From the NCBI RefSeq assembly GCF_900188225.1, contig NZ_FZOC01000002.1, forward strand, positions 554,310 to 618,309: a stretch of DNA of 64,000 bases, read 5' to 3'. The notes beneath the pieces were generated by a model. It saw only the letters and a list, made by a program, of their open reading frames with translations. It ran no database searches and was not told where the DNA came from. Of this stretch, positions 25,389 to 34,028 are shown one piece after another. Within the stretch, counting starts at the first letter, position 1. Each line of letters begins with the position of its first letter. A program made the position numbers and the translations under genes. The stretch is from Humidesulfovibrio mexicanus (lineage in GTDB: Bacteria > Desulfobacterota > Desulfovibrionia > Desulfovibrionales > Desulfovibrionaceae).

Positions 25389-27143
25389 CTATTTGTGCAT
25401 ATCCTCAAGCTCTTGCCCTTGTCCAGTGCGGGTGCCTGGACGCTGGGTCAGCAGCCTGAAGTCGATGACGAAGGCATTGGAGACGGGGCAACGCGCCATG
25501 GGGGCGTCGGGACCGACGATGCTGAGCGCCACATGCCGCGTGCGCGTGGCCACCATGTCCGCGCACAGGGCGCTGTCGTCGCAGGGAATCATCAGAACAT
25601 CCGCGCCCAGCGGATGATCCGTGCGTTCGCGCAGCACCGCCTTCAGCATCCAGGGGATGGACACCGGGTTCTGCGAACTGGCGAGCACGGCGTTCTCCCC
25701 GGCCCTGGGCGAGCCCTCCAGCCAGGCCTCGGCCTCACGGGGGCGCTGGGCGCTGGGCAGAACCACAAGCACGCGTCGCGTGGTCTCCCAGCCCTTGGCG
25801 TCCAGCCATTGGCCCAGTTCTTTGCGCAAAAAGGCGATTTCCGCGCCGGACACCTGGGTCTCCAGACGGGAGAGGGCGTGCTGCGACAGGGCCGCGGGCA
25901 AAGTGAGGGCCAGAAGCGTCAGGAGCGGGGCCAGCTTGTCCGCATGGGCCAGCCGGGGGGGGAGCAGCAGGCCCGGCAGGCTGGCCGCCCCCACGCAGAA
26001 GAAGAGCGCGGCCGCCAGGGTGTGGCGGGTGTACAGCGGCTCCATGCGGCTGAAGAGCCACGGGGAAAGCGAGCCAAGGAGCAGGATGCAGCCCAGCAGC
26101 CATGTACCAGCGCCCAGAGCGGCGGTGCCCGGCGCGCCAAGGCCTGTTTGTCGGCGCGTGGTCCTGGCCAGTATGAGCGCGGGCGGGATGAGGAATGCGG
26201 GCAGCGCCCCGGCGGGCAGGTCGAAGCTCAGAGGAGGGGCCATGACGAGCTGACGCGCCGCGTCGGTCGCGCGCTGCGCCAGCGTTGCGGCGTCCAGCCG
26301 CATGGACAGCTGATAGGCCTCCCCGGCGGGCATGGACCCGAGCACGGCGGTGGTGGCCCAGGCTGCGAGCGTGCCAAGCACGTAGTAGAGCATTGCGGCG
26401 ATGAAGAAGAAGGCCAGCTGGACGGCCAGGCGCAGCAGCCGCCGCCGCAGGGGGCGCGCTGGCACCAAGCAGAATTCGGCAAAGCACAGGGGCAGCACGC
26501 AGAAGGCCCAGGCCGGGTACATGAGGCAGCTAGCCAAGAACAGCGCAAGCGCCGTGCCCACGCGGACCTGGCGCAGCTGGCCCGGGGCGTTGGCCTCCGG
26601 CATGGCGCGGCAGAGGCTGGCTTGGGACGCGGCCGCAAGGGCCAGGGAGACGAGGACCATGGCCGCCGTCAAGGACTGCATGTACATGAAGCTGAAGCCC
26701 GGCGCCGTGGCCAGCGCCGCGGCCGCAGCAACTCCTGTGGGGAAGCCGCCAGGCAGCATGGACAGGGCGGCCCCCACCACCAGCACCGAGATCAGGACCA
26801 GCGCCAGGGCCAGGGGCCGCAGGGGGGCGAAGTCGTCAATGCGCGCCACGGCCGCGTGTTCGGCGCATTCGCCGAGCCACACCAGGGGCCGGCCGGTGAA
26901 CAGGTAAAAGCCGGCCACGGAGTCCATGCATTGGGCTGCGCGTGCCGGGCCGCTGCCGGGCAGGGTCGAGTAGCGGAAGGCGCGCCACTGGTCCTGGGCC
27001 ACGAAGTCTGCCCGCAGCGTGGGCAGGTAGGCATGGACCGTCAAGAGCAGGCAGATGACGACCACAAGCCGCGCAAACGGACCAGAATGCCTCCATAAGC
27101 GCAGCGGACATCCGATTAGAATCTGGTTGGTTGAGGATGGCAT
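25389..27143 (-). CDS. polytopic membrane protein, unknown function
   Basis: 584 residues with about ten hydrophobic segments between residues 18 and 450 and a soluble C-terminal part (460-584). After the first helix come HAYLPTLRADFVAQDQWRAFRYST and LVWLGECAEH, a pattern seen in the first periplasmic loop of GT-C type glycosyltransferases (conserved acidic and aromatic residues), so a lipid-linked sugar transferase is possible but unproven. Composition is Ala/Leu rich. I chose MPSSTNQILIG with GGAG upstream; the frame is open 121 codons further but that part is low quality. It has the same strand as the hydrolase gene, 39 nt apart. Confidence 0.6.
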   Translation of the reverse strand: MPSSTNQILIGCPLRLWRHSGPFARLVVVICLLLTVHAYLPTLRADFVAQDQWRAFRYSTLPGSGPARAAQCMDSVAGFYLFTGRPLVWLGECAEHAAVARIDDFAPLRPLALALVLISVLVVGAALSMLPGGFPTGVAAAAALATAPGFSFMYMQSLTAAMVLVSLALAAASQASLCRAMPEANAPGQLRQVRVGTALALFLASCLMYPAWAFCVLPLCFAEFCLVPARPLRRRLLRLAVQLAFFFIAAMLYYVLGTLAAWATTAVLGSMPAGEAYQLSMRLDAATLAQRATDAARQLVMAPPLSFDLPAGALPAFLIPPALILARTTRRQTGLGAPGTAALGAGTWLLGCILLLGSLSPWLFSRMEPLYTRHTLAAALFFCVGAASLPGLLLPPRLAHADKLAPLLTLLALTLPAALSQHALSRLETQVSGAEIAFLRKELGQWLDAKGWETTRRVLVVLPSAQRPREAEAWLEGSPRAGENAVLASSQNPVSIPWMLKAVLRERTDHPLGADVLMIPCDDSALCADMVATRTRHVALSIVGPDAPMARCPVSNAFVIDFRLLTQRPGTRTGQGQELEDMHK

Positions 27144-27315
27144 GGGCGTCTCCAGGAGGTGGGGGGCGCAAGCGCCGGAGGCTGTGGCGTTGTCCTGCAT
27201 TCTGTAGCCTGCGGTGCAGCGGCTGACAAGCGCTGCATCGGGACTTGCCGCGCCGCGCCGCAGGGTGCTACAGCCCCAATGTCCGGTAACGATGCGAACA
27301 ACGGAGGATGCCGCA

Positions 27316-27822
27316 ATGCGTGAACACATCGCCGTTTTCCTGCTTTCGGGCATGGTCGTCTTGGGCGCCGCTGGCGGGGCGCAGGCGCAGAAACTTCCCA
27401 GGGAATGCCAGGAAGCCATGGCCGTCCGCAGCCCGCAGGCGCAAGTGGAGCTTTTCAGCCGCTGTCTCGACACCGGTCGGCTTTCCGGGGCGGACAAGGC
27501 CACCACCCTTAAGCAGCGCGCCGTGGCCTACATGCACCTTGGCAGGCACCAGCGCGCCATCGACGATGTGAACGAGGCCATCAGGATCCGGTCGGACGAT
27601 CCGGACAACTATTACCTGCGCGGCATGGCCTACAGGGCCCTTGGCCAGCACAGGCAGTCCATAGAGGACAGCACCCGAGCCATCAATCTGGACTCCAAAT
27701 TCGCAGCCGCCTACGCCAATCGGGCGTTTTCGCTCAAGGCCACAGGCAAGGAGAGCCAGGCCAAGGCAGATGCCCGCCGGGCTCAGGAACTCGATTCCAG
27801 TGTCAGGGTGCCGGGGTTCTAG
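27316..27822 (+). CDS. secreted TPR protein
   Basis: 168 residues. A signal peptide (residues 1-24, ending AQA) is followed by two to three tetratricopeptide repeats between 50 and 150: AYMHLGRHQRAIDDVNEAIR, YYLRGMAYRALGQHRQSIED and AYANRAFSLKATGKESQAKA. A pair of cysteines (ECQEAM and FSRCLD, about 27 residues apart) may form a disulfide. GGAGG precedes the start. It should be a periplasmic binding module for other proteins. It lies divergent from the membrane protein gene. Confidence 0.8.
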   Translation: MREHIAVFLLSGMVVLGAAGGAQAQKLPRECQEAMAVRSPQAQVELFSRCLDTGRLSGADKATTLKQRAVAYMHLGRHQRAIDDVNEAIRIRSDDPDNYYLRGMAYRALGQHRQSIEDSTRAINLDSKFAAAYANRAFSLKATGKESQAKADARRAQELDSSVRVPGF

Positions 27823-27965
27823 GCCCGCCGCATTCCTGACCGAGCCAGCCCGTCGTGGATCCAGACCGGACAGGGTGGACGATCAGTCAGGCCTGGGGAA
27901 GTCCAGGTGGGGCGCAGCTGATAAACCGCCCCGTGCAGCCCGCCGCAAAGCCATGGAGGAAGCCG

Positions 27966-29531
27966 ATGCCGAGCCTTGACGCCGCATGGGAACGCCATGT
28001 GGTCATCGACCGCAGGGCGGGCGAATACCTCTGCTTCCCCGATGTGTGCCTTGCGGAGGATGGGGCGCTTGTCTGCGTCTACAACGAATTTGACCAGCAT
28101 GTGGGCACGCGGCGCAAGATGCTCATTCGCCGCAGCGTCGACCAGGGGCGGACCTGGAGTGAAGCCCTGGCTCCCATGGACGAGCAATCCCACTGCCCGC
28201 GCATCTCCAAACTTTCCCGCGGCCTTCTGTGCATCATTGACGATGCCGGCCCCAGCATCCTCGTCAGCCAGGACAATGGCCGAAGCTGGCGCAGGGAGCA
28301 GGCCCGGGGCCTGGAACATGGATTGCTGGACCGCGTTCGCGAATTGCCCGGCGGCAGGCTGTTTACTGTCGGCCATGGACACCGTGGCACGGAGCCCTGG
28401 CCCAAGATCCGCCAGGCGCCCACCGAGCAGGTGGCTTACGTTTCCCAAGACGGCGGCTGCGAATGGACGCCTTCAGCCCTGATTGCGCGTGAGCCCTGCC
28501 TGGTGCTCTGCGAGGCTTCGGTCATCGCCCTGCCCGGAGCGGGCCTTGGGGGGGAGCCGAGGCTGCTGGCCCTTATGCGGGAAAATTCCTTCGTTGGCGA
28601 GCCCATGTACTACTCCATCAGTGAGGACGGCGGGCGCACCTGGAGTGCCCATGCGCCCACTGCGCTGGTGGGCCACCGACCCACCTTGGGGTGGACCCGT
28701 TCCGGCAGGCTGCTTGTCACCTACCGCGATGTGGGACCGGACCCCGGCGCCAAGGCCTGGATCGGCGGAGTGGATGAGCTTTGCTCCGACTTCGCCGTGC
28801 ATGGCCTGCACCCGACCAGGAGCAGCGTGGCCTCCACCCCCCAGGGCCTGCTTGTGCAGAGCGCCGCAGGCCCTGAGGAACCGGTGCGCTTCCTGCTGCG
28901 GCCCATCACCGACGCCGAGGACGCCCATGCCGATTTCGAGGCCGAAGTGTTGGTGCGTCATGCGGATGAGCACGGCTGCGGCATCCGCCTGGGGGTGTGG
29001 TGGCGTCTGTATCCAGACTGCATCGTGCCCGACGCCGAAGGGGCGGGGGCCATTTCCTGGGAGCCTGGCCGGACGCATAGGGTGCGGATGGTGTACGAGG
29101 CAGGCGCGTGCCGCCTCTTTGTTGACGGCGAGGATTGCGGCGCGTATCCCGTTGACCCGCTGGACGGCGACTCGCGGCCTATCCTCTTCGGCGCGGCCTC
29201 CCGCAAGGGGGAGAACGGCTGCGAGGCGTTCTGGCTCTCCGCCAGCCTCGACATCCGCGAGCCCTCGCTCGGGCGCGAGTATTGCTGGCGCTGGGACCAT
29301 GCGCAGGGCCTGCCCGATGCCTGGATCGATAGGCGCGTGCTGGAGCTCAAGAATGACCGTGACGCCTCCTTTGGCGATTTCGGCTATTCCGGCTGGGCGG
29401 AATGTGCGGACGGTGAGTTCTTTTGCGTCCACCATCACGGCGGCAGCCGCGAGCCGGATTATGTGCCGGGACGCAGCGCCCATGTCCTGGGCACGCGTTT
29501 TTTTGAAAACGATTTCGGAGCGCATTTGTGA
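27966..29531 (+). CDS. sialidase-fold (BNR repeat) protein with lectin-like insert
   Basis: 521 residues, no signal peptide. Four Asp-box (BNR) motifs mark a beta-propeller: SVDQGRTWSEA, SQDNGRSWRRE, SQDGGCEWTPS and SEDGGRTWSAH, between about 50 and 235. Residues 300-450 look like a LamG/concanavalin-type insert (VLVRHADEHGCGIRLGVWWRL), after which a last propeller part returns (YSGWAECADGEFFCVHHHGG). The catalytic RIP arginine motif of true neuraminidases is not evident. The substrate is unknown. GGAGG precedes the ATG. The stop overlaps the next gene by 4 nt (GTGA). Confidence 0.75.
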   Translation: MPSLDAAWERHVVIDRRAGEYLCFPDVCLAEDGALVCVYNEFDQHVGTRRKMLIRRSVDQGRTWSEALAPMDEQSHCPRISKLSRGLLCIIDDAGPSILVSQDNGRSWRREQARGLEHGLLDRVRELPGGRLFTVGHGHRGTEPWPKIRQAPTEQVAYVSQDGGCEWTPSALIAREPCLVLCEASVIALPGAGLGGEPRLLALMRENSFVGEPMYYSISEDGGRTWSAHAPTALVGHRPTLGWTRSGRLLVTYRDVGPDPGAKAWIGGVDELCSDFAVHGLHPTRSSVASTPQGLLVQSAAGPEEPVRFLLRPITDAEDAHADFEAEVLVRHADEHGCGIRLGVWWRLYPDCIVPDAEGAGAISWEPGRTHRVRMVYEAGACRLFVDGEDCGAYPVDPLDGDSRPILFGAASRKGENGCEAFWLSASLDIREPSLGREYCWRWDHAQGLPDAWIDRRVLELKNDRDASFGDFGYSGWAECADGEFFCVHHHGGSREPDYVPGRSAHVLGTRFFENDFGAHL

Positions 29532-30451
29532 CGAGTATCTCCATTCTGACTCCGGGCTGGCCGGAATACGAACTGATCGATTCCGGCGACAGCCGCAAGC
29601 TGGAGCGTTTCGGGAAGTACCGCATCGTGCGCCACGAGCCAAAAGCCTGGTGGCGACCCGCATTGCCTGAACGGGAGTGGGCCAAGGCCCACGCCGCCCA
29701 GGACGAGGAAGGCAGGCTCACCGTTTCGCAGAAACTGCCCGATGCCTGGTCCGTGCGCCTTGATTTGTCGACAGGGAACGAGGAACCAGCCTTGGGCATC
29801 ACTCTGGAGGCCCGTGTCAGTCAGACCTCGCGGCATATCGGCCTGTTCCCCGAACAGGCTCCGCATTGGCGGCTTGTGGCCCGGCTGGGACGGGAACTGC
29901 GGGAGACCGCAGGGAGCGACGCGCCCAGGCCCCGGCTGCTGAACCTTTTCGGCTACACCGGGGCTGCCAGCCTTGCCGCGCAGGCCGGGGGATTCTCCAC
30001 CACGCATGTGGATGCCTCGCGTCCGGCCATCGCCTGGGCCAAGCGCAACCAGGAGCTTAGCGGGCTTGCCGACGATCCTGTGCGTTTTTTGCTGGATGAC
30101 GTGGTGAAGTTCGTGCAGCGCGAAAAACGCCGCGGCAACCGCTACGAGGCCATTCTGCTTGATCCACCGTCTTTTGGCAGGGGACCGAACCGAGAGGTGT
30201 GGAAGGTGGAAGGCATGATCCGGGAGCTGTTGCACGACTGCCGGGAACTGCTTTCGGACAGGGCGCGGCTTGTGCTGCTCACCATGTACAACATAGAGGC
30301 CTCGGCCCTCATGCTTGGGAATCTCATGGACGATGTGTTGCGGGGGATGCAGGGAACCGTCAGCGTGGGCGAACTGGCCGTGCCGCATACCGCGCCGGGC
30401 GCACAGGCGCGGTTTTTGCCGCGTTCCCTGTTCGCCCGCTGGGAGCGGTGA
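29528..30451 (+). CDS. RlmI-like class I SAM-dependent methyltransferase
   Basis: 307 residues. An N-terminal beta part (residues 1-100) precedes a Rossmann methyltransferase: LNLFGYTGAASLAAQAGG near 135 (motif I), HVDASRPAIAWAKRN, and the catalytic ILLDPPSFGRG near 215, in the form used by RlmI/RlmK and related rRNA cytosine or guanine methyltransferases. It lacks the PUA domain of RlmI. The GTG start overlaps the preceding stop, so translation is coupled to the sialidase-fold gene. The target is probably rRNA. Confidence 0.8.
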   Translation: MTSISILTPGWPEYELIDSGDSRKLERFGKYRIVRHEPKAWWRPALPEREWAKAHAAQDEEGRLTVSQKLPDAWSVRLDLSTGNEEPALGITLEARVSQTSRHIGLFPEQAPHWRLVARLGRELRETAGSDAPRPRLLNLFGYTGAASLAAQAGGFSTTHVDASRPAIAWAKRNQELSGLADDPVRFLLDDVVKFVQREKRRGNRYEAILLDPPSFGRGPNREVWKVEGMIRELLHDCRELLSDRARLVLLTMYNIEASALMLGNLMDDVLRGMQGTVSVGELAVPHTAPGAQARFLPRSLFARWER

Positions 30452-30488
30452 CCCGGCTGGCGGGCTTTCGTCTTTCGGGGTTTTGCGG

Positions 30489-31124
30489 TCAGCCCGTGCA
30501 GCCTGGACGCCAAGTCTCCATCTCCGGCGGCGGGTTGAGCCGCAGCCAGGCGTCGAAGCCCTCGGCATTGTGGACGCAGCCTTGCAACACGGCCTTGCAG
30601 ATGTCGATGCCGCGCGGTCTGGACGTTCCGCTGTTGGCCGCACGCGCCGCAAGCTCGGCCTTGAGGAGCAGAATCGTTGCGCGCGTTTCCGGCGTCAGCG
30701 TCTGCTCCATGGCCTGGGAAAAGGCTTCGGCCATCCCAGCGAAGGGATGGGAGAAGGGCACCAGCCAGATGTCGAAGTCCCAGCGTTCGCCGTCCTGGGC
30801 CAGATAGTCCAGCCGCCAGTACAGACCCGGATCCGAAGTGTCCAGGAAGTCGTGGTGGACCAAACCGGTAACTCCCGGGGCGGCGGCGATTTCGGTCATG
30901 ATGGCGGCACCGGCGGCAGCGTTGGGCTGCTCCACATAGATTTCAAAGTCGATGTTCGGCGTGTTCAGCAGCCCATAGCGCGCCGAGCCCACGAGAACCA
31001 CGTGGCCCAGCCGCCCCCAGAGTTCCCGTACGCGCAATGTGGCCATGATGTCTTCGGCCTGCCTTGCAAGGCGCGCGCTGCGTTCAAGCAGCGTGTCCAG
31101 GTGATGCTGGGCTGCCGGACTCAT
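30489..31124 (-). CDS. nucleotidyltransferase-like protein
   Basis: 211 residues. The polymerase-beta-type signature appears as GSARYGLLNTPNIDFEIYVE (about 42-60), where the second acidic residue is Glu (D-x-E), and a later FDIWLVPFSHPF could supply the third acid. Helices follow. The D-x-E arrangement instead of D-x-D leaves catalysis uncertain, so it may be an inactive or specialised member. I chose MSPAAQHH, with GGAGG upstream. It is divergent from the flavoprotein gene; no adjacent antitoxin or HEPN gene is present. Confidence 0.65.
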   Translation of the reverse strand: MSPAAQHHLDTLLERSARLARQAEDIMATLRVRELWGRLGHVVLVGSARYGLLNTPNIDFEIYVEQPNAAAGAAIMTEIAAAPGVTGLVHHDFLDTSDPGLYWRLDYLAQDGERWDFDIWLVPFSHPFAGMAEAFSQAMEQTLTPETRATILLLKAELAARAANSGTSRPRGIDICKAVLQGCVHNAEGFDAWLRLNPPPEMETWRPGCTG

Positions 31125-31312
31125 GGCATTTCCTCCTGCTGGTATCGGCCATATGGGCCGCTGTTCTTTGGACAAACGCGCCGGATGCCGGTATACCAAA
31201 ACCCGTCACAGGCTGCGCCGCACTCCCTAAAAGGTTTTGTTTTCAGAGTCAAACGAGCGTCGAGCCGCCCCGGAACCTGTTCAGCCCGCGCACGGCATAT
31301 TCAAGGATCACC

Positions 31313-32977
31313 ATGCTCCGCCTTACTGATTTGCGCCTTCCCTTGCCTGATGGCCCGGCCCATGATTTCGAGGAGCTGCGCAGCTGCGCAGCCTCCCGCC
31401 TTGGGGTGCCGCCGGACGAAATAGTCCGTCTGCGGATCGTTCGGCGTTCGCTGGACGCCCGCAAGAAGCACGGTGCGGTATTCTTGTACAGTCTCGATAT
31501 CGCCTGTGCCGACGAACAGCGTGTCCTGGCGCATGCCGCTCCTGGAGTCGCCCTGGCCGAGGACAGACCCTACCGCTTCCCGGTAAGCGCGCCGGATGAT
31601 TTGGCCCAGCCCCCTGTGGTGGTGGGCGCGGGGCCTTGCGGACTGTTCGCTGCTCTGGCCTTGGCTCAGGCTGGATTCGCGCCGCTGCTGCTGGAGCGCG
31701 GACGGTCCATTCAGGAGCGCGCTGGGCAGGTGGACGCCTTTTGGCGTGGCGAGGCCCTTGACCCGGAGTCCAACGTCCAGTTCGGCGAAGGTGGGGCCGG
31801 CGCCTTTTCCGATGGCAAGCTCACCACGCAGATCAAGGAGCGGCGCGGACGCTGCGGCAAGGTGCTGGCGGAGCTTGTGGCCCATGGGGCGCCTGAGGAC
31901 ATTTTGTGGCGGAACAAGCCCCATGTCGGAACCGATCGCCTCCGCTGCGTGGTGGCCGCACTCCGGGAGGAGATCGTACGCCTGGGCGGCAGGGTGCGCT
32001 TTGGCGCTCGCGTGGATGCCGTGACTGTTCGGCAGGGACGTTGTTGCGGCGTACGCCTGGGAAACGGCGAAACCATCGCAGCGTCCTGCGTCATCATGGC
32101 CGTGGGGCACAGCGCCCGCGACACCTTCGCCATGCTGCATTCTCTGGGGCTGCCGCTGGAGCGCAAGCCTTTCGCCATCGGTTGCCGTGTGGAACACCCC
32201 CAAAGGTTCGTGGATCAGGCGCAGCTTGGACGTTTGGCCGGGCATCCGGCAATCGGCGCTGCCGATTACAAGCTGGCGCACCAGGCGGCCAATGGGCGCG
32301 GCGTATACACCTTTTGCATGTGTCCGGGCGGGCAGGTCATCGCCGCGGCCTCGGAGCTTGGCGGTGTGGTGACCAACGGTATGAGCCTGCACGCGCGGGA
32401 CGGGGCGAACGCCAACAGCGCGATCCTTGTGGGCGTTGCGCCAGGGGACATGGGCGGGGGGGACGCCCCTCTTGCCGGGGTCGAGTTTCAGCGCCACTGG
32501 GAACAGCTGGCGTTCAAGCTCGGCGGAGGAGATTACCGCGCCCCGGCGCAGACCGTGGGCGATTTTCTGAGCGGCACCGCCTCGCGTCGTTTTGGCGCCG
32601 TTTCACCGAGCTACGCGCCGGGCGTAGTCCCCGCCCAGCTGCGCGGCTGTCTGCCGGACCATGTCTGCTCGGCCATGGCCGAGGGACTTGTGGCCTTTGA
32701 CCGCAAGCTGCGCGGCTTCTCCGATCCTGGAGCGCTTTTGACCGGCGTGGAGACGCGTTCTTCATCCCCTGTGCGGATTCTGCGCGGATCGGGCATGCAA
32801 AGCCTCGGCTTGCCGGGATTGTATCCGGCGGGCGAGGGCGCGGGATACGCCGGAGGCATTGTGTCCAGCGCGGTGGATGGTCTGCGAGTGGCCGAGGCGG
32901 CTGCCTTGGCGTTGTGCGGGGTGCCCGTGGGCGACCTGGATTCGTGCGAGCATACGGCCGATGGAGAGGGGGCGTGA
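31313..32977 (+). CDS. FAD-dependent oxidoreductase (COG2509 type)
   Basis: 554 residues. The N-terminal 95 residues form a small alpha/beta domain, then a dinucleotide fold PPVVVGAGPCGLFAALALAQAG near 100 (GxGPxG). FGEGGAGAFSDGKLTTQI follows near 160, a stretch typical of this uncharacterised flavoprotein family, and the closing GLYPAGEGAGYAGGIVSSAVDG binds the FAD. Reaction unknown. The ATG at 31313 has AAGGA upstream. Its stop overlaps the start of the next gene as GTGA, so it is coupled to an RNA methyltransferase. Confidence 0.85.
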   Translation: MLRLTDLRLPLPDGPAHDFEELRSCAASRLGVPPDEIVRLRIVRRSLDARKKHGAVFLYSLDIACADEQRVLAHAAPGVALAEDRPYRFPVSAPDDLAQPPVVVGAGPCGLFAALALAQAGFAPLLLERGRSIQERAGQVDAFWRGEALDPESNVQFGEGGAGAFSDGKLTTQIKERRGRCGKVLAELVAHGAPEDILWRNKPHVGTDRLRCVVAALREEIVRLGGRVRFGARVDAVTVRQGRCCGVRLGNGETIAASCVIMAVGHSARDTFAMLHSLGLPLERKPFAIGCRVEHPQRFVDQAQLGRLAGHPAIGAADYKLAHQAANGRGVYTFCMCPGGQVIAAASELGGVVTNGMSLHARDGANANSAILVGVAPGDMGGGDAPLAGVEFQRHWEQLAFKLGGGDYRAPAQTVGDFLSGTASRRFGAVSPSYAPGVVPAQLRGCLPDHVCSAMAEGLVAFDRKLRGFSDPGALLTGVETRSSSPVRILRGSGMQSLGLPGLYPAGEGAGYAGGIVSSAVDGLRVAEAAALALCGVPVGDLDSCEHTADGEGA

Positions 32978-33960
32978 GCGTGGATTGGCTGCATTCCCTG
33001 CCTGTCGCCTTGCCCAGGTGGATGCGCGACGGGGTGTTTACCGGGTATTTGGCCGCCCCGGGTTTTCTTCCGGAGCTGCTTGCGGATTTGGACGTTTCTG
33101 GCTCGGCCGGGCCGGAGCACATGGTCTTCGGCGATCTGGTCTTTGTGCGGCGGGCGCCGTGCAGCGCCCCGGCCTGGGCGCAGAACGTGTGGCGCAACGC
33201 CAGGCTCCTTGCGGCTCCGAGCATTGGGCAAGGTGCGCGCGCGCTGCGCGATATCCAGCGGAACTGGTGGCCACATCCCGTGCGGCTGGCCCGGCGCGCC
33301 GCGCTTATTGCCGAGAAGCTGCCCAGGGTGTCCGCGCGGCCGCAAGTTTTTGGCCAGCCAGCGCCAACGGCTCCGCTGGGTTCCTTTACCCTGTGGGATG
33401 AGCAGACGGTGATTGCGGCGTCCGACTGTTCAAGCCCCTATCCCGATGGCCAGGCCCGGTTTGTGGAGGACCGCGAATCCGCGCCCAGTCGTGCGTATTT
33501 GAAACTCTGGGAGGCTTTCACGCTGCTTGGGGTCCAACCCGCTTGCGGGGAGTTGTGCCTGGACTTCGGCTCCAGCCCCGGCGGCTGGACCTGGGTTCTG
33601 GCGAGTCTTGGCGCGCGTGTGTTCAGCGTGGACAAAGCGCCGCTTGATCCACGGATTTCCGCAATGCCGCAAGTCGAGCACTGCATCGGGTCCGGATTCG
33701 GCCTTGAACCGAGAACTGCGGGCGGACCGGGCGCACGGGTGGACTGGCTGTGTTCGGACATGGCCTGCTACCCAGCGCGGCTGTTGGAATTGGTGACGCG
33801 TTGGCTGGATGCCGACGCGTGCCGCAACTTCGTCTGCACCCTCAAGTGCCAGGGGGAAGGGGACCGTGAGACCATTCGGACCTTTGCCGAGATTCCGGGC
33901 GCGCGTGTGATGCACTTGGCCCACAACAAGCACGAACTCACCTGGGCGCTCATCCGCTAG
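32974..33960 (+). CDS. RlmM-like RNA 2'-O-methyltransferase
   Basis: 328 residues, GTG start overlapping the upstream stop by 4 nt. The N-terminal half (1-180) resembles the variable part of RlmM-type proteins. The C-terminal half has an RrmJ/FtsJ methyltransferase: LCLDFGSSPGGWTWVLASLG near 190, VFSVDKAPLD, LCSDMACYP and FVCTLKCQGEGD, giving the K/D/K/E residues of 2'-O-methyltransferases in part. The likely target is 23S rRNA. An inferred role, as no family search was run. Confidence 0.8.
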   Translation: MSVDWLHSLPVALPRWMRDGVFTGYLAAPGFLPELLADLDVSGSAGPEHMVFGDLVFVRRAPCSAPAWAQNVWRNARLLAAPSIGQGARALRDIQRNWWPHPVRLARRAALIAEKLPRVSARPQVFGQPAPTAPLGSFTLWDEQTVIAASDCSSPYPDGQARFVEDRESAPSRAYLKLWEAFTLLGVQPACGELCLDFGSSPGGWTWVLASLGARVFSVDKAPLDPRISAMPQVEHCIGSGFGLEPRTAGGPGARVDWLCSDMACYPARLLELVTRWLDADACRNFVCTLKCQGEGDRETIRTFAEIPGARVMHLAHNKHELTWALIR

Positions 33961-33971
33961 CTTTCTGAAAG

Positions 33972-34011
33972 AAAAAAAGGGCGGTGGACTGCGTGTCCTC
34001 CGCCCTTTTTT
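33972..34011. terminator. bidirectional terminator
   Basis: AAAAAGGGCGG and CCGCCCTTTTTT arms (stem extended by GGAC/GTCC) with a short loop. It serves the methyltransferase gene on the plus strand and the chemoreceptor gene on the minus strand. Confidence 0.88.
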
Positions 34012-34028
34012 GTGCGCAATGAAATGGT

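Noticed and set aside
24285-27098. Very long open frame on the plus strand opposite the hydrolase and membrane protein genes
   Set aside because: It is antisense to two well-supported genes, rich in Gly, His and Arg, and has no ribosome site or recognisable domain. GC-rich DNA leaves such frames open by chance.
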